DNA of 64,000 nucleotides from Euonymus europaeus (GCA_963580455.1 OY756958.1:25494501-25558500), one strand, 5' to 3'. Positions 12,301-22,956 are shown, counted from the first letter of the stretch. Notes: generated by a model not told the origin, from the letters alone. Numbers and translations are program-made.

Positions 12301-15300
12301 TATTGATATAGATGTTCATTGTACCAGCATCGTATGGCAGGACTGGCTGCTATTGAAATTGCTCAAAAAGTTTCTAAAGCATGGCGTTCTTTACGAGCTG
12401 AACGGAAGTATGCTAACAAAAGCACATCAAAAAATGGCAAGAGAACAAGAAGAAAAGAAAGACTTCACATTCCTAGCCAGAATAGAGGTGGTACTTGTAA
12501 TAGTACCAGCAGTTCCTTGGAAACATCAACTTCTTATGGCATTACTGAATCTTCTGGTCACTCTATGATGTCATGGCAAGGTGTTTTCTCACTGGCTGTA
12601 AGATGGAGACAGATTTCTGAACCTTGTGATCCGGTTGTTTGGGTTAACAAGTTGAGGTCTGTTGTGTTAAATATATAGACATGTGTGTTTTTTTCTCCTT
12701 GATTACAATGCCTACAATACAAAGGTGAAGTGTTCATATTTTCTATAGAGCTTTCAATCGATGAAAGAGTAAATATTGAGTTTCATTTTTTTTTCCTATT
12801 GATTCTTATCTTGTTTAAACGTGGATATATGTGCGATTCAGTGAAGAGTTCAATTCTGGATTTGGATCTCACACGCCATTGATTCTTGGACACGCAAAAG
12901 TCGTTCGCTATTTTCCCAATTATGAAAGGTGAAAAACCTACTTCGACCACTATTTTAAAGCCCTATTTTGAAAGGTGAAAAACCTATTTCTACCACTATT
13001 TTAAAGCAAGTAATTTTCTAAAGCTAATGGCCAATGTTGTCAATGTTGTAGGACATTGGACATTGCGAAGACAATCATTAAGGATAAACTGTATGTGCAC
13101 AACAAAGCGGATGCAATTATTGATTTATCCAAGGATGAGGCATTGGAAGATGTGAGTACTAGAAAAAAAAAACTTACATTTACATATTTCCTTTGTCAAT
13201 CCATCCTCTCTCTTTGGATGTCTCTCATTCTCTTTATTTAGTGTTAAAAAATGTCATCAGAGTTGAAGTAGATATTATCTAATCCTTTGGAACCAATTCA
13301 TGAATGTACATCACTCATCTTCCATAAGCATTTCTTTGCATAACTCAAATGGAATATTAGAATCTGCCTTGATATTACATGGGCTGCATTACAGAAAATC
13401 TTCCTTGATGTTGCATTTATTTTACTGTAATTTCTTAAAGATATCCCTTTGCAGCATAATACCCATTTTCATTCGAGTCCCAAAAAAAACATTTGAAAGG
13501 GATCTAGGTAATTAGTTTCAAAGTACAAGAATTTTGCCTAGCTTCGAAATAGGGTTCACTGGTCTGGATGAGCATATAATTTAATGCCATGTAGGCATTT
13601 TGGTTCTTCTGCTTTTAATTTCTCATATATTGTAATTTGTGCTGAACTAGTAAATATATAAAAGAAGGCAAAATTGTAGGTAGGTCTACTTTATGAGACT
13701 TATCAAGGGTAAGATCATTCATTTAAACTTATTTGTAATTAGATATAGTATTTAGGTTTTTTTGTAATAAAGTTAATTTTTTATTGATTAAATTACATAA
13801 GTGTCCATTAAAATATGGAAAATCATTCAATTATCGTATATGAAAATCAAGTATGTTGAGCTTACACGAGCCCGTTAGGATTTAGAGAATCCGTTCTGCT
13901 TAGAGTTTAACACTTTTTTTTAGGTTACAACATAAAAATACAATACAGGAGCCCGTTAGGGTTTAGCAAATCTATTCCCCTTAGGGTTTTAACACTTTTT
14001 GTTTAGGTTACAACATGAAAATACAATATACGAGCCCATTAGGGTTTGACGAATTCGTTCCCCTTAGGGTTTAACACTCATTGTTTGTTACAGTAGTAAA
14101 AAAACATAATTACATAACATATATACTAATTACATTATTTTTGAAAAATAATGTAATTAAAAAAGTACATTAAAAACTATTGATGACGAGTCTTGTTAGA
14201 AAGAGTTTTACGTGTTGTGTTCGAATATGCAATTTTTTTTGAAATCTACCATATATTTTGAGAAATAAAACGTTTTAAAAATTTGTTTATGGAAGAAGAA
14301 AAAAATCTGCAATGGACTGGAATAAAAATAAGATTTTTCAATGGACTTTAAAGTTAATAAGTTCCATTTTATGGACCGGCCTCCAAATCTCCCATAAAAG
14401 AATATTTCTCAATAATATAAATCTATGTCACTCTCCTTTAAAAGCAATGCTATGTGTCTACTGATTAATAATTGCCTTTATAAATGGTATCGTCTATAGG
14501 TAAGCTTTTTGGGATAGGGGTAGGATTTAAACTCTTTTGGAATAGGTGGTAGCTATATAAATCAATGTTTTAAAAGGCGCGCATGAGGCGCGCCTCCACG
14601 TGAGGCGGTCCCCTTTTCGGGTGAGGCGCCTGCAATTAGGCGGAAGTCACGGAAGGCGGGTTTGAGGCGTGAAAGACGTGCGAGGCGTACGTCGAGATCG
14701 CGACATCACGACTGTCTCTCTCCCGGTAAGCTGTTTGTCTCTAAGATCGCGACTGTCTCTCTCTTCTGGTAAGCTGTTCTTCTCTTAAACTTCATCTCTG
14801 ATTCTCTTCTGTTGTCAAGAGGTGTGTCTGCCTCTTCTTCTTACACGCCTATTCTTTCTTCATCACCTTCTTCTATTTCTTGTTTTTCCTCTCCAGTACC
14901 TATCTGTTTCCTGTTTGATTTCTTCTAAAATCCTGTGGTCACTCGTCTTCGTGCCGGTGTGAGGAAACCCAAGGAAATTTTCTCTCTTGTTTCCTCCATT
15001 TCTGACACTGAGCCAACTTGGGTGCATAGGAGGAAGAGAATAGGTGCGTAGGAGGAAGAGAATGGCGATCGGTATAGAAGAAGGAAGAGGAGGTGTGTAG
15101 GAGGAAGAGGATGGGGGGATGGGTGCGGTGCAGCTGTTTGATTTTGGGAACTGCAAGATTACTCTTTATATTTGTATCAAATATATATTAGACAATGTGT
15201 ATTCCCACAATACCCCTTATGCCTTTAGTCTTATATTCCTAATAGTTTGAATGCCTTTGTAAGAGTACTCTTAACTAATTATGTTGTATACCTGTAACTT

Positions 15301-17006
15301 GTATTATCTAAAAAAAATAATCACAAAAGGCTTACGCCTCAAGGCTTACACCTCGCCTCGTGTCCCCAAAACGCCTCGCGTAGCGCTTTCGCGTTGTAAA
15401 ACTTTGATATAAATGCTATTTTAATATGTTTCTACAGATTATGCATGCAAATACCTGCTCAGATCTTTACAAAGCTGTTGGAGAGGACTTCTGGTTGGCT
15501 ACTTGGTGTAGCAGCACTGGATTTGACGGGTAATTCGCTTGTGAGCAATTGTGCGCTGCCCTGGGTATCTATGATTTATTGACTTGACATGGTTTCTGGT
15601 GGTTTATGTTGTACAGAAAGCGGCTGGAAGGTACAAGGATCACCCTAGTAAAGATGTAAACTCCACTTTTGCTTTCATGATTTGCGGTTAATTTCATTTC
15701 CTTCACTTAGTGTAATTATTTTATATTCCTTTCCTTAAGACTTTTTGCTTGCATGTAATCATTTATTATTTCAGGGGGCAGAGTGGATTTGACTTTGCAA
15801 TCAGAACGCCATGTACACCTTCCAGATGGGATGATTATGATGCAGAAATGGCAATGGCATGGGATGTGAGTTGCCTTAGTCCTGGAGTATGGGCCAATAA
15901 TATTATTCTACTTTTATTTGCACCTTTTCTAGTCAAAGAAACTTATTTCGCCAAAGTTGAATCTTTTATTTGTAACCTGTGATAATTATCCACATAAAAT
16001 TTTCTTTCATGGTTGTCATCAAAATAAGTCTTAAGAGTCATGGGTATCATCTTTGGTTTCTGTCACCCTTGTCATCGTCAAAGCTTTTATCCAAGCAGCT
16101 TGGGGCCAGCTACATGATTCTTACAGGGCATACATTCTTTCATGTTCATCTTTGGTTTCTTAAATACGTTTATTACTTTGTTCCCATAGCATATTGTGTG
16201 CACCAATAGCTCTTGTTGTCTGGCAAGTATTGTCAGATACTCGTATGTAATCTGACTGCTTTAGGCGTCTGTTTTTGACTCAGCATCATCCATTTGATGA
16301 GGACTTCTATGGGAAATGTAATTTAAGGCCCGCTGTCATCCATTAGGTTCTCTTGGATCAGCGAACTCGGCTAGTCTTATGTGGTTTAACTTTGTGTGTA
16401 CATAAAAGAATGTAAATATTCAAAATTTTCTTCCAAGATAATATTTTGTACATATTAGGCTCTAGACCTCTGGGATTTATTTGAAATTTTAAGTATGATA
16501 GAATTTCATTTGCTGTACGTGAGCTTATTGCGTTTGTTTTTGCAGGCTGTATGCAATGCTTACTGTGGTGAAACTTATGGGTCTACTGATTTTAGTATGC
16601 TTGAAGATGTTAGAGATGCGATATTAAAAATGACCTATTACTGGTAACAATGCTATGATAAGAGCCTGAGATGGTTAAAAAAACTCTCTCGTCTGACTTA
16701 ACTGAATTACTTTTCAGGTATAATTTTATGCCGCTTTCAAAAGGCTCTGCTGTCGTGGGGTTCATAGTCTTGCTCGGATTACTTCTTGCTGCTAATATGG
16801 AGTTTACAGGAAATATTCCACAAGGTTTACAGGTGGATTGGGAAGCCCTTCTTAATCTTGATCCGGGCTCCTTTGTGGATTCTGTTAAAAGTTGGCTGTA
16901 TCCATCACTCAAGGTCTCAACATCTTGGAAAGATTATCCAGATGTCTCTACAACGTTCTATACAACGGGATCTGTAGTTGCTGCTCTGAGCACTTATGAC
17001 AATTAA
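367..17006 (+). CDS. SRFR1: SRFR1, TPR-domain negative regulator of effector-triggered immunity
   Basis: Exons: 367-488, 573-682, 1488-2332, 2455-2499, 2658-2759, 2843-2923, 3324-3390, 4143-4243, 4332-4439, 6478-6548, 6645-6701, 7338-7446, 7527-7607, 10645-10731, 11338-11544, 12328-12656, 12842-12928, 13052-13151, 15438-15529, 15617-15655, 15775-15865, 16546-16643, 16718-17006. All junctions are GT-AG and keep frame, giving 1105 residues; Arabidopsis SRFR1 (At4g37460) is about 1050. TPR-like helices occupy roughly residues 1-110 and 360-640, split by a long Ser/Asp-rich insert from exon 3. The conserved C-terminal domain follows, with a hydrophobic stretch near 1019-1036 (motif VVGFIVLLGLLLAANM). 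SRFR1 scaffolds immune-receptor complexes with EDS1 and SGT1 and acts on TCP factors (family knowledge). The ATG opens MASATSQRVELAKFC, matching the family start. Introns hold many transposons, yet the frame is intact, so the gene looks functional. Confidence 0.93.
3591..3925 (-). mobile_element. TRIM retrotransposon, short-LTR family (in SRFR1 intron 7)
   Basis: Two direct repeats of about 85 bp (3591-3675 and 3840-3925) start TGTTAAG and end TTCTAACA. They enclose a 164-bp internal segment with no coding capacity. Read on the minus strand, the LTR at 3840 is followed by TGGTATCAAAG, matching the initiator-tRNA-Met primer site. A purine tract (GAGGGGAG) precedes the other LTR. These are the marks of a terminal-repeat retrotransposon in miniature. 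No clean 5-bp target duplication was seen (ACTAT against ATGAT). A solo LTR of the same family lies in the HOS15 gene at 58150-58236. Confidence 0.8.
5117..5620 (+). mobile_element. Complete TRIM retrotransposon with 5-bp target duplication (SRFR1 intron 9)
   Basis: The LTRs are 5117-5304 (188 bp) and 5443-5620 (178 bp). Both start TGATAGAGT and end GGGCCTTATCA, and the second lacks 10 bp of the first. A primer site TGGTATCGGAGCC at 5306-5318 fits initiator tRNA-Met, and the polypurine tract AAGGGGAGGGTAT precedes the second LTR. The internal part is only about 138 bp and encodes nothing, so the element depends on proteins from elsewhere. CTTCA flanks both sides (5112-5116, 5621-5625), proving a retrotransposon-type insertion. 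Confidence 0.92.
5633..6166. mobile_element. hAT-type non-autonomous element with 8-bp target duplication
   Basis: The 534-bp element is flanked by ATTAGTAT at 5625-5632 and 6167-6174. The ends are imperfect inverted repeats: CTATGTAGCATGCAAACGGACA on the left against CTAAGAAGCACGGACA on the right strand. An 8-bp duplication with short terminal repeats indicates the hAT superfamily. There is no transposase frame. It sits a few bases right of the TRIM at 5117-5620, and its left duplication overlaps the last base of the TRIM duplication. Confidence 0.7.
6771..6840. repeat. 35-bp tandem duplication in SRFR1 intron 11
   Basis: Two adjacent copies of a 35-bp unit beginning ATTGATAA differ by about one base (AAACTTCC against AAGCTTCC). 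A small local duplication with no coding role. Confidence 0.85.
8616..8950. mobile_element. Tourist/Harbinger-like MITE with TTA target duplication
   Basis: The 335-bp element has the terminal inverted repeat GGGCAATTGCAATGG on the left and GGGCAATCACAATGG on the right strand. TTA flanks both sides (8613-8615, 8951-8953). A 3-bp TTA duplication is typical of PIF/Harbinger. The interior has repeated words of the type TGTGTTTTGCTGATGTGG, also found in the MITE near 39360-39850. Confidence 0.75.
8954..9558. mobile_element. Second Tourist/Harbinger-like MITE, directly adjoining the first
   Basis: Terminal repeats are GAGGAACCACAGTGG on the left and GAGCAACCACAATGG on the right strand, with TTA and TAA at the outer borders. 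The interior holds many copies of a motif such as CATATCAGCAAAACAC. It is the reverse complement of words in the neighbouring element, so the two belong to one family and lie in opposite orientation. The border is shared at 8951-8953. It may be one compound element rather than two. Confidence 0.6.
10139..10388 (-). mobile_element. Probable solo LTR of a TRIM-like retrotransposon
   Basis: On the minus strand this 250-bp segment begins TGATAGAGTCCCACATCG, the start of the TRIM LTR at 5117, and ends ATACTCTATCA. The flanks are TCTGT and CCTGT, a 5-bp duplication with one change. The middle differs from the 5117 element, so this is a related but distinct family. Only one LTR is seen, which points to LTR-LTR recombination. 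Confidence 0.5.
13868..14095. repeat. Tandem repeat of about 82 bp carrying a telobox-like motif
   Basis: Three units start at 13868, 13949 and 14032 with GAGCCCRTTAGG. Each carries a TTAGGGTTTA-type word (reverse complement of the AAACCCTAA telobox) and the tail CAACATRAAAATACAATA. The same family recurs at about 40130-40375 and resumes at 41099. It lies in SRFR1 intron 18, upstream of the hAT element. The AT-rich DNA that follows (to about 14300) also matches 41200-41400, so both are copies of a larger dispersed repeat. Confidence 0.75.
14563..15406. mobile_element. hAT-type non-autonomous element, 844 bp (SRFR1 intron 18)
   Basis: The perfect 8-bp duplication ATATAAAT lies at 14555-14562 and 15407-15414. 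Terminal inverted repeats are CAATGTTTTAAAAGGCGCG on the left and CAAAGTTTTACAACGCG on the right strand. The subterminal regions are packed with AGGCG/CGCCT words, usual for hAT transposase-binding regions. Its GC content is far above the surrounding intron. The only frame of any length (minus strand, 14863-15156) is Ser/Pro-rich and unlike a transposase. Confidence 0.88.
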
Positions 17007-17384
17007 ATTCTAGATCCGATGATTTGTGTTGATGCAACAATCTGCCTCTCTCAATTGGAAGAATTTGATTTTACCCAGCATGCATCCCTTTGTTTTTCCA
17101 TAGCAACAAGAATCATTGCAGTGATTGTGGAGAATAATGTTTATGCTAATGTAAGTTATGCATCTTTCCCCCTTCTCATTTACATGTTGCCAACAACATA
17201 TGTCAAAAGAATAAACTTGAAAAATGTTGCTCTGTAATAACTCAGGAGGCTCAACAATTAGCTTTGAACTGCCGGAGCATCTTATTCAACAATCTCCGAA
17301 GATATCAGTCCCTAAAAAAAGAAATGGTTCAATCCAGATACTTTATCAACATATTCCTAAATGTAATATCAGCACATTTATCCC

Positions 17385-17574
17385 TGTTTGTTTGTCACTC
17401 ATATTCTCAAACATTCTCAGCTTTTATGTTTTACGAAAATTTATACTCTGATCCAAACGGAGTCAAAGAAAATGCCACATGTTTGTTTGTTACTCATATT
17501 CTCAAACACTCTCAGTTTTTACGCTTTACAAAAACTTGTACTCTGATCCAAATAGAGCCAAAGAAAAGGCCACA
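17385..17574. repeat. 95-bp diverged tandem duplication downstream of SRFR1
   Basis: Copies at 17385-17479 and 17480-17574 both begin TGTTTGTTTGT and run through CTCTGATCCAAA to GGCCACA or TGCCACA. They differ at roughly a tenth of positions, so this event is older than the identical 157-bp duplication that follows. It lies between the two convergent gene ends and is probably 3'UTR or spacer. Confidence 0.8.
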
Positions 17575-17656
17575 TGTGAAATAACAAAGGTATGCGATAG
17601 AGTCTAACATGAAAACTACTAAATATATAAGTTTTTGAAATAATATGCAGTAACAA

Positions 17657-17970
17657 CACCTGGTTCACATTGTGGCAACAGAGAGAACATAAATAATGCT
17701 TGATGATACTACTATCATGACTAAAGTCTAAAGTGGAGTTGTGAAAGAGCTGAGAGAAGAAAAAATGAGAAATATTGAACTCCCAATTATGATGGCCCAT
17801 TAATTTTCTTCTTCACCTGGTTCACATTGTGGCAACAGAGAGAACATAAATAATGCTTGATGATACTACTATCATGACTAAAGTCTAAAGTGGAGTTGTG
17901 AAAGAGCTGAGAGAAGAAAAAATGAGAAATATTGAACTCCCAATTATGATGGCCCATTAATTTTCTTCTT
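17657..17970. repeat. Perfect 157-bp tandem duplication over the PPR gene end
   Basis: Copies 17657-17813 and 17814-17970 look identical base for base. The right copy contains the last nine codons and stop of the PPR gene plus its 3' flank. The left copy is a spare version of the same end. Lack of any visible difference implies a recent event, or an assembly artefact. Confidence 0.9.
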
Positions 17971-20057
17971 CTTGGCCGTTCTACAGGCTTCAAGGTGAAC
18001 ATCCTCCTGCACCTTCCTCACTGGCTTGAAGACCTCAGTGATAGAGGGGTCCAACACATCAGTAGAGCAGTGTAGAGTGACACCCAAAGCCACGGCCTCA
18101 TCCCAGAGCTCCCTACCCTTATCAAAGTCGCCTCCTCTACATAGCTTTGGTATCAGCACATCATATATTGGTCCATAACCCCCCAATGAGCTTCTCTTCA
18201 TTCTTTCAAACAGCTCAAGAGCGAAATTCACTCTCTCAAGACCACAAAGTAAACCAATCAGATCATAATAAAATTTACGATTCGGCACCAATCCCTCTTC
18301 AATCATTTCACCTACGATTTTATTTCCTTTACCGAACCTCCCAGTCAAATACAGAACTCTTGCCACAAGGTAGTAGCTCATCCAATCCTGACCACAACCT
18401 GACATTTTCATTTTCTCAAGAATATCGCAAGATTCCTTGACTCTTCTTGCCTTGCCAAGACAGGAAAGTAAGATGTTGTAGCTAATTGAGTTTGGGGAAA
18501 TCTTATAGGACCTCATTTCCATCATCAAGTTCAGAGATTCAGGAACAAGACCTGAAGGGTTACGTCTTAGATTTTTCTGGCAAAGGCACCTTAGAAACGT
18601 ATTATAGCAAAACAAATCTGGGATGAACCCTAATGACTTCATCTCTTGTAAAATTTTTCTCGCCTCTTTTACATTCTCCTGCATGGTCCATCCATAAAGA
18701 AGACTCTTATAGATGGACAACTCTATACCAGATTTCTTATCTTTGTGGTGCCATACCACCCCTTGTGCTCTCTTAGTATGTCCTTTGGCACAAAGGGCAT
18801 GGACAATGGCAGATACCGATTCACTATTTTGAGGGCACTTGAACTTGTCCAAATTCTTGAAAATACCCAATGCTTCATCCTCTCTCCCAAGTTTGACCAA
18901 TACCTCTACTACAAGGCTGAATGTTTTCATCTCCATCGCGCGACCATTCTTCATAAGTTCTGATAATAAGATATCCATTGCTGTGTGATCATTCTTCTCA
19001 GCCACCATGCGGATGGCATGATTAAAATCCTCATCTTTCAAAGCATCCTTCAATTTGTTATGCGACCACAAGAAAAATCTCAAGAGTCTTCTAGTAGGTG
19101 CTTCCTGTTTGCATAAATCTATGATTTGGGAGATATGCGATGATGTCAATGAAACTATGAGCTGATTAAGACTAGATTCCAAGTCATCTAGGCCACCAAT
19201 AGTGCTCATAACAACTCCACAAATCTCCTGCAGCTCAGACTGTGCATGATTAGGAGGCACTGCGGAATACAGAAAGTGCGAGTCTGAATTTATTCGATAA
19301 AGATCTCCAGAAACATAAAACCATAACTAATTACAAAACCAAACCAAATGGAAGAAACCGAGTTTATATTTTGAGTTTAATAAGCAATTCCAAGAGGAGA
19401 AAAACACTAGTGATAAAGCAGACTCCTTCAAAATAGACCTTGCAGCACAGTCAACTGAAGGTTCTGTCTACAAAGAGCAAGGACGGAAAGTTGGAAATGA
19501 AAACAGAAAACCCTTACGGCATTGTATTACCCCCAAAAAAAATAAGGTGAAAATACAAAGAAAGTTGAACTACGAGGAACATAGTTTTCCTCCAGATTAT
19601 TTTTTTTTATCAATGGAATTAGCCAGGCTAATGCCTATAAAAACACTATTGACGACAATGACCTCCCAACATTTCTCACTTTTCTCAGAAAACAAACTGA
19701 AGACAAAAAATCATAAGGATAAGTTCAATTCAAGTTTTTTTTTTTACTTCTACTTTTCTTAGGATTTGATTTTCTCCGAAATCAAACGAAATTAAACAAA
19801 AACACAAAATAGTATATACCTATCAGTCAAACACTCAATTTTGGGAAAAATATTGATATGAGTATTAACGGAGGCCTTCAACTGTAACAACTGAATCAAC
19901 TATCCAAGCAATCAAAAAACTCACCCAATACCTCAAACCTGCGAAAAAAAAATAATCAATTCTTCCAGTCACCACCAACACATAACCAAATTAAAACAAA
20001 ACGAAGAAAATAAACCTCACTTTTGTGGTAGCTTTGTTGCCACTGGAAAACTCTCAT
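17944..20057 (-). CDS. Pentatricopeptide-repeat protein (P class), probably mitochondrial
   Basis: The main exon is 19259 down to 17944 (stop at 17944-17946). The minus-strand frame carries about eight degenerate PPR motifs, for example SIYKSLLYGWTMQENVKEAR, LFCYNTFLRCLC and ISYNILLSCLG. PPR proteins bind organellar RNA. It resembles the family of At5g61370 (recalled, not searched). The large exon has no ATG at its open end. I propose exon 1 at 20057-20021: ATG at 20055-20057, 12 codons, then a GT donor. The acceptor is CCGCAG at about 19265-19260. This intron rejoins the frame (A|TG) and gives 450 residues. Otherwise translation would start at the internal ATG 19207-19209. There is no E/DYW domain. 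No strong presequence is visible, so targeting is inferred from the family. The last codons lie in the tandem duplication. Confidence 0.75.
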
Positions 20058-20470
20058 TGGCCCATGAAGTAAGCTGCCTCTTGACAGATTTGATATGGTC
20101 CGTCTGATAGTGGGGGAGTTGGAATTGGGCAATCTGACTACCGCGCAAGGGAAGCGACACTTGCTGCTTGTACGAATTCTTGACGGAGCCTACTTGATAG
20201 CATCTTTGGGCCGATTGAATGACTTTCTTCAGATTGCACTCTGAAAGGGTAGACAAAGAGTATTTCATTGATAACACGCAGAGATCAGATTTACGGAGTT
20301 TTGTTCTAATCGAATGAGCTGCTCGCAGCGAAGAATCCGAAACCACGGAAGTCCGATTCGGAGAGATGAAGAGAAAGCTTGAAGAGAGACGGACGCATCA
20401 CCTGAACTTCGCGGAGAAGCAGCTGGAGTCGAGCGGAAAACCTTCTTCACATTTCACTCCTCCACATGAC
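20058..20470 (-). other. Probable 5'UTR and promoter-proximal region of the PPR gene
   Basis: On the minus strand this is open in several frames but offers only short ATG frames. One 83-residue frame starts at an internal ATG (MKYSLSTLSECN...) and ends just past the proposed exon 1 donor. It would be an upstream overlapping reading frame if transcription starts near 20450. A possible alternative donor (TTCAG|GTGATG) lies near 20400. PPR and AGP genes diverge from a 1.2-kb spacer. Confidence 0.35.
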
Positions 20471-21653
20471 TCATGACTGGACCGAACCCAACACAACAAA
20501 ACAAACTCACGGTCACGACTCAATCGATGCCCAGTTGCTCGAAAGCCCACTCCGATGCTCAGAGTCAGAGACCAAGATAAGTGAAATTGGTTTGGGCTTA
20601 CAAAAAAAGGTTTGACTCGTTTAAAAGCCCATTATATTCGCTTGTCAGTCCACAAATAATAAAGTTGTGAAAAAAATATCATTTCCATATCACTAAGTCC
20701 TAAAAAAGTGTAGAATACTTTATTCTCATCGTTCTCTGGCTCAGGAAGGCTTTCGTGATCTTGTGAATTGTGATCGAAGTGGGCTCTTCAAATGTAGTAG
20801 ATGCTTTGACCTCGGATGATTATTTGGATTCTCGAATGGGGCATTTTGTGTAGGAGTCACAGGTTCTCATGGATCATATCATCATATGCATTTTTTATTT
20901 TTTTTGTGTATCCATTTCTAAAAATTATGTTGCCCACTCGCTTGAGAAGTCCATGCGATTTCTTGAATGTCCGCCGAATATTATTTCTCCTGTTATTACG
21001 AGGAAACCCCGTCGGACAATGTAGTACAATTTTCATTTGAATGAAATAATTTTTCCATAAAAAAAAACCTTGCAAAGCAAAATTACGGGATTGCAAGGCA
21101 AACTTTTTGACATTTTGGACCGGGCCTAGTACGGGGCCCATTCTTTGACGGTGGCCTGCAATGATAGCTTGGACAACGCACGTGGCCATCCCTTTAGTGG
21201 GTTGTTTTAGGAACTTATTTATAATTTATAATTGTAAACCCTGCCCACTAATCCAGCTGTCTCGTCTGCCTTCCGCCTCATAACCAACAGACCAAACCTA
21301 GAAGAGAATCGGTTGACGTTTGCAATCAATCCTTAATTAAGTGGCTTTAGTGACGTGGCACTCTTACTTATGTCTAAAAAATCCATCACTCCAACTCGCA
21401 TGCGTCTATTATGGACTCCATTGGGCCCAGCCAGACTGGATCAATCGAACATCACGGTGTCGCTTTGTTCTGAAACAGCTGTGTGGGGCACAAAAGTTTA
21501 TACGTTAATCAACGGCTAATTTGGGCCCATGTGAATGTAGGCCCCATCATCACTAGACGCACCAGATCAACCTGAACGCTTCGGTTTATTGAACTTCATT
21601 TTCTTGGTTATATACGTGTAGCCGTGTTCTCTAGCAACTATTCTCCTGTTTGT

Positions 21654-21707
<54 letters not shown>

Positions 21708-21752
21708 TTCACTTCCTCTAATCTTCAAGTGATTTCTCTAAATCTTCAAGTG
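20471..21752 (+). promoter_or_regulatory. Divergent PPR/AGP spacer with AGP TATA box and CT microsatellite
   Basis: The spacer serves the PPR gene leftward and the AGP gene rightward. A CACGTG G-box lies at 21178-21183. A TATA-like TTATATAC at 21608-21615 is followed by a pure TC repeat at about 21656-21702 in the presumed AGP 5'UTR, and then the AGP ATG at 21753. Pyrimidine-rich leaders are common in plant genes. Nothing else recognisable is present from 20471 to 21170. Confidence 0.5.
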
Positions 21753-22956
21753 ATGGATCGAAATAGCGTGCTCGGACTTGCATTGTTATGCCTCATTGTA
21801 GCCGGTGTTGGAGGTCAATCGCCAGCTGCAGCACCGACTACCTCTCCGGTGAATGGCGCAACACCCACAGCAGCTCCAGCAAATGCTCCAGCCAAACCTA
21901 CACCTGCTCCTTCAACTGCCCCATCGGCTACAACTCCAGCTTCTTCTCCTTCAAAGCAGACCGTTCCAGCTCCTGTACAAGCACCTTCATCTACTCCTCC
22001 TGCATCTACACCCCCGGCGATAACTCCAGTCAGCTCGCCTCCCGCCTCCGCTCCGGTGAGCTCTCCTCCAGCAAAATCTCCTCCCGCTCCTGTTCCGGTG
22101 AGCTCTCCTCCAGCAAAATCTCCCACCGCACCTGCTCCTGTCAGTACACCTCCTGCAACTTCTCCCCCCGCTCCAGCCACCTCACCTCCTGCTCCAGCCA
22201 CTGCACCGACAGCTGAGGTCCCTGCTCCGGCCCCGAGCAAGAAGAAGTCCAAGAAGCACCACGCACCAGCTCCTTCGCCAATGTTTGCCGGCCCTCCCGC
22301 ACCTCCAGCGGAGGCTCCCGGACCGAACTCGGATGACGCTACCTCTCCCAGCCCAGCATCGAACGATCAGGTATGTTCATTTCACACTTCTGGTTTATTT
22401 AGTCTCCCACATTTATTAGGGTGCAATGTCCATCCAGATCTGAAACTTTCATGGAAGATCTAGGTTAAAACACCAACAAAAAGAGTTGTTTATCGACGCA
22501 GATCACATTTTATAAGCTCATTCTGCCTCATGCTTCACCATTGTCGTAAAAGAGACGATGTAAATTGAAGCGACTAGCGAGTGTTGCACACTCGAACGCT
22601 TCCCTACTTCTGGTAGCTGTAAGTTTGTACTCTTGGTCCACGTTAGCCGTAAGCGTTGTCTTTCTTGCGCTACTTAGCGGCGTCACAAGATCAGGTGTCA
22701 CTTGAACAACTTCTGTATCAAACAAGCACGGAACTCAAACCCGTTCTTAATTTGACTGAAAGGCTAAAATGTACCAATGAAAGAATCAGATCTGAGATCA
22801 AGTCAATAAATATAAATATATGACTGTTTTTGTTAATATATAATGAGTTCTAACTCTTAGTTATTGAAACCCAAATGGCAGAGTGGAGCAGAGAAGATGA
22901 AGAGCCTTGTCGGTGGATTTGGATTGGTATGGGCTGTTCTCGCGTTGATCTTATAG
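21753..22956 (+). CDS. Lysine-rich classical arabinogalactan protein (AGP17/18 type)
   Basis: Exons 21753-22370 and 22882-22956 (phase 0) give 230 residues. Residues 1-22 are a signal peptide (MDRNSVLGLALLCLIVAGVGG). A long Pro/Ala/Ser/Thr-rich domain of AP, SP and TP dipeptides follows, the substrate for prolyl hydroxylation and arabinogalactan addition. Then comes a short basic segment (KKKSKKHH) that defines the lysine-rich subclass, a second Pro-rich part, and a hydrophobic tail from exon 2 (VGGFGLVWAVLALIL) that is a GPI-anchor signal. The protein should sit on the outer plasma membrane. Family members act in growth, reproduction and gibberellin or hormone responses. Arabidopsis AGP18 (At4g37450) is next to SRFR1, so the neighbourhood is conserved. 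The long antisense frame at 21815-22252 is a by-product of codon bias. Confidence 0.92.

Noticed and set aside
12224..12568. 114-codon plus frame overlapping SRFR1 exon 16.
   Set aside because: It is a shifted frame over a real exon whose correct frame matches SRFR1.
19260..19260. Start of the PPR frame at a GTG codon.
   Set aside because: Plant nuclear genes rarely start at GTG; a CCGCAG acceptor overlaps this point, so it is an exon boundary instead.
21815..22252. 145-codon minus-strand frame rich in Gly/Ala/Val.
   Set aside because: It is the antisense of the Pro/Ala/Ser-rich AGP exon; the biased codons leave the opposite strand open.
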